From Methanobacteriota archaeon (GTDB lineage: Archaea > Thermoplasmatota > Poseidoniia > Poseidoniales > Thalassarchaeaceae), in NCBI GenBank assembly GCA_002683155.1, contig NYST01000033.1, forward strand, positions 1 to 5,671: a DNA stretch of 5,671 nt, in the 5' to 3' direction. The notes under the pieces are model-generated. The model was not told the origin of the DNA. It saw nothing but the letters and a program-made list of their open reading frames with translations, and did not search any database. The position numbers and the translations under genes are program-made. Positions 1 through 5,572 of the stretch are shown piece after piece. Positions within the stretch are counted from its first letter, which is position 1. The number at the start of each line of letters is the position of its first letter.

Positions 1-182
1 CCTATGTCTCTGTTGTCGAATCGAATTACATGGTGGCCTTGGTCGGCGAATTGTTGGAGGAACTCTTCTGGCCATGCAGTCATTTGAGCTCCGAAACCCA
101 TAATGAAGAGAACGGGAGGGGCGCTTTGGTCTCCGAACGTGTCGTATTCGATTGTTAATCCATTGGCTTCAGCTTGTGGCAT
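1..182 (-). CDS. Alpha/beta-fold hydrolase, N-terminal part (runs off left edge)
   Basis: Sixty complete codons plus two bases of the next are visible, starting at an ATG (complement of 180-182). The translation begins MPQAEANGLTIEYDTFGD, a typical first beta strands of the alpha/beta-hydrolase fold. VLFIMGFGAQ follows at about residues 24-33, where the family carries its oxyanion-hole HGxxG loop. MTAWPEEF and then VIRFDNRDIG at 52 onward come next, the conserved strand-turn just before the truncation. This MG(F/L)GAQ..WP...RFDNRD pattern is characteristic of the esterase/lipase-like group related to RdmC-type hydrolases. The nucleophile elbow, acid and His would lie outside the window, so catalytic competence and substrate cannot be judged. 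No signal peptide is seen, so it is probably cytosolic. A purine-rich Shine-Dalgarno precedes the start. It is transcribed divergently from the amidase at 232, with a 49-base spacer. The fold call is secure; the function is open. Confidence 0.85.
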   Translation of the reverse strand, partial: MPQAEANGLTIEYDTFGDQSAPPVLFIMGFGAQMTAWPEEFLQQFADQGHHVIRFDNRDI

Positions 183-186
183 TTCG

Positions 187-197
187 CTCCCCCTTTT
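187..197 (-). promoter_or_regulatory. Ribosome binding site of the alpha/beta hydrolase
   Basis: Read on the minus strand this is AAAAGGGGGAG, four bases before the ATG at 182. It supports that ATG as the start codon. The GGGGGAG core is only an approximate match to the Shine-Dalgarno consensus. Confidence 0.5.
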
Positions 198-225
198 AAC
201 GTTGTTGATGTATTTTGACTATGTT
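196..225 (+). promoter_or_regulatory. Possible promoter for a leaderless amidase transcript
   Basis: TATGTT at 220-225 fits the TANNNT form of a -10 element. It sits six bases before the ATG at 232, so transcription could begin at the start codon itself. A weak -35 candidate, TTAACG at 196-201, lies 18 bases upstream and matches TTGACA at four of six positions. No Shine-Dalgarno sequence is visible between 205 and 231, which is the main reason for suspecting leaderless expression. The proposed -35 box overlaps the leader of the divergent hydrolase gene, so the two promoters, if real, would share the 49-base spacer. This is inference from short degenerate motifs. Confidence 0.25.
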
Positions 226-231
226 GTGTGA

Positions 232-1644
232 ATGACTAAAGAACTATGGCAGTGCACGGCAACAGAACTTGCAAATCTTATCGCTTCAAAAGAAGCCTCG
301 AGTAGTGAAGTTATTGATGCTCATTTAAACCGTATCGGTGAAGTTAACGGGCACCTCAATGCGGTAACAAAGGTTTTGGAAGAAGAAGCTCGGGCTGATG
401 CCGCAAACGCTGATGCAGCGGTTATGGCCGGAGACGAACTTGGCCCTTTCCACGGGGTGCCTTTCACTATTAAAGAAAATATTGATGTTGCTAATACTCC
501 TACCACTCAGGGTTTACCAATCTTCGCTAACCGTATTTCTGCTGTTGACGCCCCGTTAGTGGAACGTATGCGTAATGCCGGGGCAGTCGCCTTAGCTCGA
601 ACCAATCTTCCAGAACTTGGGTTGCGTGTAAGCACCAATAACCCTTTGCATGGGTTAACTCGCAACCCTTGGCATCCAGATTTGACCGCTGGGGGTTCAA
701 GTGGCGGTGAAGGCTCAGCTTTAGGTTCTGGAATGTCGCCCTTTGGAATAGGAAACGATATTGGAGGCTCGGTAAGAAATCCGGCTTTTTGTTGTGGAAT
801 TACCTCTTTGAAACCCACCCATGGTCGTGTTCCTTGGTTTAGCTCTTTTGCTGAAGATCAAAATATTGGCTTACCAGCTTGGATGATGTGCACAGATGGG
901 CCCATGGCCCGTTCAGTTTCTGATCTTTGGACAGGAATGGCGGTACTTAATGGTCGTGACGAGCGTGACCCACGCTCAGTTACCGTTGCGTTAGAAGGCC
1001 CAGAAGCACCAAAAAGGGCGGCAGTTTTAAGACAGGTCCCTGGAGTTGACTGTGATCCATGGGTACTTGATGGTGTAGATAAAGCCGTTGCGGCTTTAGA
1101 AGCAGCCGGATGGGAAGTCGTTGAAGCTGTCCCACCTGAGATAGAGCAATGTGGAATAGTTTGGGCTCACCTAATGTCAAATGATCTCATTGGCACAGTG
1201 CTTGAAGAGTCTCTAGAAGTAGTGAAACTTGTCATGAGCGAAGAATTGATAAATAGTCTCATGAATCTGGCCAACGAATATCCGTCTGATCAAATGTCGT
1301 CCACAGTTGTCCATACCGAGTATGTGCGTTTAAGTCGCCTGTGGAGCCACTTCTTTGTTGACTATCCGGTGCTGATTATGCCGACGTGGACCAGTAAACC
1401 CTTTATACATGATGCGGATATAGCGAATCCGGAAACTGATTGGATGCGTGACTTACTTGCATGCATTTTGCCTCCGAACATTTTGAATCTTCCTGCCGCT
1501 TCTGTGCCGGTGGGGATCGCTGACGGATTGCCGCAAAGTGTGCAATGTGTATCAGATAGATGGCGGGATGACTTAGCTCTTAGCGCTGCAGAAGATATTG
1601 AAACTCAACTAGGAATTTTCACTCCAATTAACCCAATTATCTAG
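232..1644 (+). CDS. Amidase-signature (AS) family amidohydrolase
   Basis: This 470-residue protein belongs to the amidase-signature superfamily of serine hydrolases, which cleave carboxylic amides by an unusual Ser-cisSer-Lys triad. All three residues are visible: Lys81 in PFTIKENIDV, the cis-Ser at 156 in the glycine-rich GGSSGGEG, and the nucleophile Ser180 in GNDIGGSVRNP. Their spacing (75 and 24 residues) equals that of fatty acid amide hydrolase (Lys142/Ser217/Ser241). The conserved CGITSLKPTHGRVP follows at 188-201. Length is normal for the family and no signal peptide or membrane segment is seen, so it is probably cytosolic. The start is fixed because an in-frame TGA at 229-231 directly precedes the ATG, and the family's usual N-terminal helix begins near residue 10. 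No Shine-Dalgarno is seen. The gene converges on the methyltransferase, sharing CTAG at the stops. The substrate cannot be predicted; neighbouring tryptophan genes make an aromatic amide conceivable but do not show it. Confidence 0.93.
   Translation: MTKELWQCTATELANLIASKEASSSEVIDAHLNRIGEVNGHLNAVTKVLEEEARADAANADAAVMAGDELGPFHGVPFTIKENIDVANTPTTQGLPIFANRISAVDAPLVERMRNAGAVALARTNLPELGLRVSTNNPLHGLTRNPWHPDLTAGGSSGGEGSALGSGMSPFGIGNDIGGSVRNPAFCCGITSLKPTHGRVPWFSSFAEDQNIGLPAWMMCTDGPMARSVSDLWTGMAVLNGRDERDPRSVTVALEGPEAPKRAAVLRQVPGVDCDPWVLDGVDKAVAALEAAGWEVVEAVPPEIEQCGIVWAHLMSNDLIGTVLEESLEVVKLVMSEELINSLMNLANEYPSDQMSSTVVHTEYVRLSRLWSHFFVDYPVLIMPTWTSKPFIHDADIANPETDWMRDLLACILPPNILNLPAASVPVGIADGLPQSVQCVSDRWRDDLALSAAEDIETQLGIFTPINPII
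1641..1644. other. Interlocked stop codons of two convergent genes (CTAG)
   Basis: The palindrome CTAG supplies the TAG stop of the amidase on the plus strand (1642-1644) and the TAG stop of the methyltransferase on the minus strand (complement of 1641-1643). The two coding regions therefore overlap tail to tail by four bases and leave no intergenic space for a terminator. Any termination signal must lie inside the opposite gene. I saw no clear GC-rich hairpin followed by a T-run within about 60 bases on either side. Confidence 0.9.
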
Positions 1645-2270
1645 GGAGTTTGTACTCCGCGGATTAGTTTTACTGGCACTCCAGCAGCTGTAGTGAGTTG
1701 ACCAGTGGCATGTACTCCTCTGGCTGTTAATGCTTCCGCTATTTCATCTACGTAAACGTTTGTTAATTCATCTTCGTGACCATGATGTGTGGCATGGAGA
1801 GGGTGATCAGAGTGGGTGAAATCTTCGTCTAATAACACGATGCGCCCACCAGGCGCTAACACTCTTGCTAGTTCGTCAAAAGCGGCTTCAAGATCTACCC
1901 AATGATGAACTGCGTTCACTGTCCATACTGCATCAATTGTTTTATCTTCTACCGGCAGAGTTTCAGCTACTCCATCTGCGACAACTATTTGGCTGCGCGC
2001 TTTTTGTCCTAACCGTCTTATGGAAAGAATTGTTCTCATAAAAGATGAGGGTTCTACCGCTATTACTTTTGCTCCTTGACGTGCCGCAGCGACCGTGGCG
2101 GGACCCATCCCTGCTCCAATGTCTATAACCGTTTCTCCAGGTTTGATTTCGACTAATTGCAAAGTGGCACGGTTAATGTCTGATTGCCAAAATTTTCGTA
2201 TTTTAGTTAGCCAATGAAATTTGGCTTTTAGTTTCTTGTCATGTTCGTGACGGTACTGGTCGTGACTCAT
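1641..2270 (-). CDS. Class I SAM-dependent methyltransferase, substrate unknown
   Basis: This 209-residue protein has the Rossmann-type methyltransferase core. Motif I is VIDIGAGMG at 48-56, which binds S-adenosylmethionine. The acidic ribose-binding residue is Glu73 in AVEPS, and ADG at 98-100 follows. Next come AVWTVNAVHHW at 114-124 (motif IV region) and LAPGGRIVLLDED at 138-150 (post-motif strand). The pattern is that of the Methyltransf_11/25 small-molecule group, and no target-recognition domain for DNA, RNA or protein is visible. After the core lies a histidine-rich stretch at 153-165. The ATG overlaps the kynureninase stop (ATGA), and GAGG lies five bases upstream inside kynU, so the gene is probably translationally coupled as the last of the operon. 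Context suggests a kynurenine-pathway metabolite as substrate, for example a hydroxylated aromatic amine or acid, but nothing in the sequence identifies it. It could equally be a housekeeping passenger. Confidence 0.88.
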   Translation of the reverse strand: MSHDQYRHEHDKKLKAKFHWLTKIRKFWQSDINRATLQLVEIKPGETVIDIGAGMGPATVAAARQGAKVIAVEPSSFMRTILSIRRLGQKARSQIVVADGVAETLPVEDKTIDAVWTVNAVHHWVDLEAAFDELARVLAPGGRIVLLDEDFTHSDHPLHATHHGHEDELTNVYVDEIAEALTARGVHATGQLTTAAGVPVKLIRGVQTP

Positions 2271-3568
2271 TCAGACCTCAAAATTGTTTTCAATATTTCC
2301 ACGAAACGGAAGATATCAGTAAAGGAATTGTAAAGAGGGACAGGGGCGATTCGTATGACATCGGGGTACCTCCAGTCGCATGACACTCCGGATTCTTCAA
2401 GTTCGCGAAAAACGTCTTGACCTTCTTTACCTTCCGCTATGACTCGTAGAGAGAATTGACATCCGCGTTCTTGTAGGTCCTTAGGAGTAATGACTTCTAT
2501 TTCTTCTGAAAGGTTCTCTTCTAAAAGAAAATCTAAGTATCGGATTTGTTTCTCACTTTTTTCCCTTAACGGAGTCATACCTCCAGCGAGATCGAAAACA
2601 TTTAATGCTGCTCGTATCGGAACCATTGAGAATATGGAGGAATTTGAAAGTTGCCATGCATCTACCGTGGGAATTGGGTCGAATACAGTTTCCATTTCGA
2701 ATCTGGTTTCCGTATTTGTCCCCCACCATCCTTCAAATCGGTTGATGTCTAGTTTGTTGAGATGCTGTTCATGAACAAAACATCCAGCTATAGCTCCTGG
2801 ACCGCCATTCACGTATTTGTAGTTGCACCAAACTGCAAAATCTGCGGACCAGTCATGTAGTTCCAAAGGGATGTTGCCGACTGCATGGGCGAGATCAAAA
2901 CCGACAGTGGCTCCGGCTTGATGTCCGAGTTCAACAATGTCAGCCATCGGGAAAACTTGTCCGGTGTAATACTGAATTCCGGGAAGTAAAACGAGAGCGA
3001 GTTCATCTTGGTGTTCTTCTATTAGCGCAGCAATATCTTCATATCGAATAAGTTCTTCACCTGGGCGAGGGCCCACTATGACAAGTGCGTCTTCTGGAGA
3101 TAAACCGTGGTGGCGTATCTGAGATTCAACGGCGAAATGATCGGAGGGAAAAGCATGGCCTTCGATAAGGATTTTGTACCTTTTCTCATTCGGCCGATAA
3201 AAAGTCACCATCATGAGGTGAAGGTTGACTGTCAGACCGTTCATTACTACAACCTCTTCTGGTTTACCCCCCGTTAACGCTGCCATTTGTTTATTTATAG
3301 GTTCGTGATAAGAAGCCCATGGATGATCAAGTTCACGATCAGTTCCTGCGTGTCCACGCACCCCGAGCCTCCCCCATTTATTCATTTCTGCATTCATATA
3401 GTCTCGGGAAGATAGGGGAAGAAGCCCTAACGAGTTTCCGACTAGATATATCTCCTCTTCACCATTCGGGGTTACGGTCATTTCGAATTCATCCCGGAGA
3501 GAAGCTAAGGGGTCTTCTTGATCTAATTGTTGAGCGCATTCAAGTGAATTGTTAAAGGTGTTAGTCAT
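2267..3568 (-). CDS. kynU: Kynureninase (PLP-dependent, 3-hydroxykynurenine type)
   Basis: The enzyme hydrolyses kynurenine or 3-hydroxykynurenine to anthranilate or 3-hydroxyanthranilate plus L-alanine, using pyridoxal phosphate (PLP) in the cytosol. At 433 residues it is of normal length, within the range of known kynureninases. Family landmarks in order are LVGNSLGLLP at 42-51, NGLTVNLHLMM at 110-120, FPSDHFAVESQ at 140-150 and GFDLAHAVGN at 223-232, where Asp225 should contact the PLP nitrogen. Next are WCNYKYVNGGPG at 247-258 with Lys251 as the Schiff-base lysine, GWWGTNTETRF at 280-290, and RIAPVPLYNSF at 406-416. His73 in RGHAG and Ser308-Asn309 in WQLSNSS align with human His102, Ser332 and Asn333, which favour the 3-hydroxy substrate. 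The first eight bases overlap the end of the decarboxylase gene, and the stop overlaps the methyltransferase start. A weak GGGA lies six bases upstream of the ATG. This is the last recognisable pathway enzyme of the block. Confidence 0.96.
   Translation of the reverse strand: MTNTFNNSLECAQQLDQEDPLASLRDEFEMTVTPNGEEEIYLVGNSLGLLPLSSRDYMNAEMNKWGRLGVRGHAGTDRELDHPWASYHEPINKQMAALTGGKPEEVVVMNGLTVNLHLMMVTFYRPNEKRYKILIEGHAFPSDHFAVESQIRHHGLSPEDALVIVGPRPGEELIRYEDIAALIEEHQDELALVLLPGIQYYTGQVFPMADIVELGHQAGATVGFDLAHAVGNIPLELHDWSADFAVWCNYKYVNGGPGAIAGCFVHEQHLNKLDINRFEGWWGTNTETRFEMETVFDPIPTVDAWQLSNSSIFSMVPIRAALNVFDLAGGMTPLREKSEKQIRYLDFLLEENLSEEIEVITPKDLQERGCQFSLRVIAEGKEGQDVFRELEESGVSCDWRYPDVIRIAPVPLYNSFTDIFRFVEILKTILRSE
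2276..2279 (-). promoter_or_regulatory. Ribosome binding site of the methyltransferase, inside kynU
   Basis: GAGG on the minus strand lies five bases before the ATG at 2270 and within the last codons of kynureninase. It supports the ATGA-overlapping start and independent or coupled re-initiation at the kynU stop. Confidence 0.5.
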
Positions 3569-4559
3569 TTGTTATCCCAAAAAAGTTTGCCGCATTGTCA
3601 TGTAACACTGCCTGTTTAGTTGCATCATCAATCAATTCTGAATTCTCAATCATTTCGCCGGGGTGTACCTCTCCCAAAGGAAATGGGTAGTCCGATCCCA
3701 TCATGACTCTTGTTTCGCCCATTACATCAAGAAGGAATCGGAGTGTTTTGTCGTCAAAGACTGCTGAATCAACACTGAATCTTTCAACATACTCAGATGG
3801 AGGACGTGGGCAGTCTTGGCGAACAAGTTCGTGGCGATGCCATGCATTGTCTAGTCTTCCTAGCAGCATGGCGAAACTGCCGCCCCCGTGAGCGAAACAT
3901 ACTTTTAAATCTTTTGGGAGCCGCTCAAACGCTCCGGAAAGAATTAATGAAAGAATCGATAAATGCGTTTCAGCAGGCATGCCTACAAGCCATTGAAGCA
4001 TGTATTTAGGCATTCTTTCTGAGGCCATCATGTCCCACGGATGTATAAGTACCGGAATTCCCTCTGTGGCGCAGTAGTGGAGGAACCGAATCATCTCTGG
4101 ATCGTCAAAATTCCTTCCATTTACATGTGTTCCAAGATGCACTCCCACGTGACCAGCAGCCATTGAGCGAGATACTTCTATACAGGCTTGGTCAACATCT
4201 TGAAGAGGAACCTGACATAAGGAATAAAGCCTTTGAGGATTAGTTTCACAGGATCCTGCCCCAAAGTCATTGATTCGCGCTGACCAGCGCGCCACATTTT
4301 TTGAGTCAGAAGTGTAAGAGAATAGAAGCGGGGTGGGCGAAATGATTTGAACGTCTATTTCATTATCGTCCATCTCTTTGAGACGCTCGACTGGATCCCA
4401 TAGAGGCGATTGCACTAAACGATACTCCGTGTCTCCATCCATCATCATGCCTGAATCATCGCCATTGACGTTCAACCATGGTGGCTTAGCAAACATAAAA
4501 GATTCTGCTTCTTCTTTTCCGATAGTTGGGAAAAAATGGGCGTGGGTATCTATTTTCAA
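3561..4559 (-). CDS. nbaD: Aminocarboxymuconate-semialdehyde decarboxylase (ACMSD)
   Basis: This zinc amidohydrolase-superfamily enzyme decarboxylates 2-amino-3-carboxymuconate-6-semialdehyde to 2-aminomuconate-6-semialdehyde. In doing so it competes with spontaneous cyclisation to quinolinate. At 332 residues it has the family's usual length. The metal ligands are His6 and His8 (KIDTHAHF), His173 (LIHPWDMM) and Asp290 (GSDYPFPLGE). His224 in CFAHGGGSF is the catalytic base, and Arg47 (EYRLVQ) and Arg235 (LGRLDNAW) match the substrate carboxylate-binding arginines. LVGMPAET and DCPRPPSEYV are close to what I recall of the Pseudomonas fluorescens enzyme, so it is of bacterial type. The start codon is TTG (complement of 4557-4559), chosen because family members begin directly with (M)KIDxHxH. 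That TTG overlaps the dioxygenase stop as TTGA. The 3' end overlaps kynU by eight bases. All catalytic residues are intact. Confidence 0.96.
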   Translation of the reverse strand: MKIDTHAHFFPTIGKEEAESFMFAKPPWLNVNGDDSGMMMDGDTEYRLVQSPLWDPVERLKEMDDNEIDVQIISPTPLLFSYTSDSKNVARWSARINDFGAGSCETNPQRLYSLCQVPLQDVDQACIEVSRSMAAGHVGVHLGTHVNGRNFDDPEMIRFLHYCATEGIPVLIHPWDMMASERMPKYMLQWLVGMPAETHLSILSLILSGAFERLPKDLKVCFAHGGGSFAMLLGRLDNAWHRHELVRQDCPRPPSEYVERFSVDSAVFDDKTLRFLLDVMGETRVMMGSDYPFPLGEVHPGEMIENSELIDDATKQAVLHDNAANFFGITND

Positions 4560-5095
4560 GATTTCTCTCTAGAAGGGTGCAAATGCCCGCATGAACTGCA
4601 AGTTCGTTTCTCTTCATCGCTATAGAAGGCATCAAATATCGGGGGAAGGTCATCTACGATTGATTTGACTACAACTTCAACCCGGTAAACAAGGTTGTAA
4701 CATTTGGGGCAATACCACTCAAATGCTTCAACACCATCTGGAGGTCGAGCTGGTTCGATTACCAATCCGATACTTCCCGGTTCGGGTCGTTGCGGCGAAT
4801 GACGAGTGTGCGCGGGGAGAAAAAATATCTCCCCTTCATTAATTTCGATATCTAGCGGGGGTTGACCTGGCTCTTCGATCACACGAAGAATCATGTTGCC
4901 TTCAATCTGGTAAAAGAATTCATCTACGGGATCATCGTGATAATCGGTGCGTTCGTTTGGTCCGGCCACAATAAATGCCATTAACTCTCCGTCATCCCAA
5001 ATCATTTTGTTTCCTACGGGAGGTTTTAAGATTTCGCGATGCTCGTCTATCCACGCTTGGATATTTATTGCTTTCATGTTATGAATTGAAGGCAT
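4556..5095 (-). CDS. nbaC: 3-Hydroxyanthranilate 3,4-dioxygenase
   Basis: This Fe(II) cupin extradiol dioxygenase opens 3-hydroxyanthranilate to 2-amino-3-carboxymuconate-6-semialdehyde, the substrate of the next gene product. It has 179 residues, against about 174 for the Cupriavidus enzyme (HAAO). Iron ligands His53 and Glu59 lie in TDYHDDPVDEFFYQ and His99 in TRHSPQRPE. Substrate-contacting Arg49, Arg103 and Glu114 are also conserved. The bacterial-type C-terminal rubredoxin-like metal site is present as Cys129-x2-Cys132 and Cys166-x2-Cys169, the latter in CSSCGHLHP. I chose the ATG at 5095 because AGGGG lies five bases upstream. An alternative Met7 (start at 5077) has no visible ribosome binding site, although family members lack a long extension, so a six-residue-shorter protein remains possible. 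It lies eight bases after the deaminase gene and overlaps the decarboxylase start by four. Confidence 0.96.
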   Translation of the reverse strand: MPSIHNMKAINIQAWIDEHREILKPPVGNKMIWDDGELMAFIVAGPNERTDYHDDPVDEFFYQIEGNMILRVIEEPGQPPLDIEINEGEIFFLPAHTRHSPQRPEPGSIGLVIEPARPPDGVEAFEWYCPKCYNLVYRVEVVVKSIVDDLPPIFDAFYSDEEKRTCSSCGHLHPSREKS

Positions 5096-5100
5096 TACGA

Positions 5101-5105
5101 CCCCT
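5101..5105 (-). promoter_or_regulatory. Ribosome binding site of the dioxygenase, overlapping the deaminase stop
   Basis: AGGGG on the minus strand lies five bases before the ATG at 5095 and shares its first two bases with the TAG stop of the upstream deaminase (TAGGGG). It decides for the upstream ATG over the internal Met7. It also suggests that ribosomes finishing the deaminase can reload directly. Confidence 0.55.
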
Positions 5106-5526
5106 AGTTTGGCTGCGGCTTGTAAGCGGTTGCGGTTATCTCAATCAGGAGATGAGGGTGATGTAGTTGGTTAATGCCAACTGTAGTCCGAGCAGGTCCT
5201 GACTCATCAAAGAACTCGCCATACACCTCGTTATAGCCCTCAAAATCTTTCATATCTATAAGAACCGCTGATATTTGTACGACGTCTTCGAGGGTCGCTT
5301 CCGCTGCATTGAGGATGCTGCCTATGCTCTCTATTGTCGCTCGTGTTTGTTCTTTTATATCAAGTTCTACCTGTCCAGATTTATTTTCTATCGCTCCGAC
5401 ATATGTGTTGTCTGGGCGGCGAGAAGTGGTTCCGGAGACAAATATGAAGTCTCCTGCTCTTCGATAATGCGGATATCTTCCCTTAGGTTCTGGCTTATCG
5501 GGAAGCACTGCAGCATTCTCAGTCAT
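5104..5526 (-). CDS. nbaF: 2-Aminomuconate deaminase, RidA/YjgF fold
   Basis: At 140 residues this is a RidA/YjgF/Rid-family protein, normally a cytosolic trimer whose active sites lie between subunits. The conserved Arg113 in GPARTTVG, which binds substrate carboxylate in this fold, is present, as is Glu129 in HPHLLIEI. The longer N-terminus (PKGRYPHYRRAGDFIFVSG at 14-32), SRRPDN at 35-40 and the HHPHLLIEI ending distinguish it from generic RidA. They resemble the 2-aminomuconate deaminases (AmnD/NbaF), which release ammonia from 2-aminomuconate to give 4-oxalocrotonate. The neighbours nbaC and nbaD, immediately downstream, make that role likely; the order F-C-D also matches the Pseudomonas KU-7 nba cluster as I recall it. 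The alternative is a general imine-hydrolysing RidA. The ATG at 5526 has a GGGGAG ribosome binding site. It lies 46 bases after the acyl-CoA dehydrogenase gene. Confidence 0.88.
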   Translation of the reverse strand: MTENAAVLPDKPEPKGRYPHYRRAGDFIFVSGTTSRRPDNTYVGAIENKSGQVELDIKEQTRATIESIGSILNAAEATLEDVVQISAVLIDMKDFEGYNEVYGEFFDESGPARTTVGINQLHHPHLLIEITATAYKPQPN

Positions 5527-5529
5527 CTT

Positions 5530-5535
5530 CTCCCC
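5530..5535 (-). promoter_or_regulatory. Ribosome binding site of the deaminase
   Basis: GGGGAG on the minus strand lies three bases before the ATG at 5526, within the 46-base spacer after the acyl-CoA dehydrogenase stop. The rest of the spacer (5536-5572, minus strand) is purine-rich. Its TTGAAA has no matching -10 at normal distance, so no internal promoter is evident. Confidence 0.45.
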
Positions 5536-5572
5536 TTTTGGTCGGCTGTTTTGTTCTTTCTCATTTCAAGCG

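Noticed and set aside
215..220. TTGACT on the plus strand as a -35 box.
   Set aside because: The matching -10 would fall inside the amidase coding sequence at about 238-243 (AAAGAA), which is neither a -10 sequence nor usefully placed for this gene.
221..235. Four-codon mini-ORF (ATG TTG TGT GAA TGA) overlapping the amidase ATG as ATGA, a possible leader peptide.
   Set aside because: It has no ribosome binding site, is too short for statistical support, and its ATG lies inside the more plausible -10-like TATGTT.
1627..1639. AATT repeats (AATTAACCCAATT) just before the convergent stops, as a terminator stem.
   Set aside because: The stem would be four A/T pairs with no GC content and no following T-run, which is too weak for an intrinsic terminator.
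2490..2774. Plus-strand open frame of 94 codons inside kynU.
   Set aside because: It lies wholly antisense to a clearly conserved kynureninase, its translation shows no recognisable domain, and it has no ribosome binding site. The same holds for the plus-strand frames at 3319-3555, 3703-4009, 4378-4572, 4975-5166 and 5275-5607, and for the minus-strand frames inside the amidase.
3999..4001. Met187 of the decarboxylase sits where the human enzyme has an active-site Trp (human Trp188).
   Set aside because: I first read this as an unusual substitution. The Pseudomonas enzyme, as I recall it, also has an aromatic residue followed by Met-Leu here, and Tyr186 precedes Met187 in this protein, so it is probably a normal bacterial-type difference. 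An alignment would settle it.
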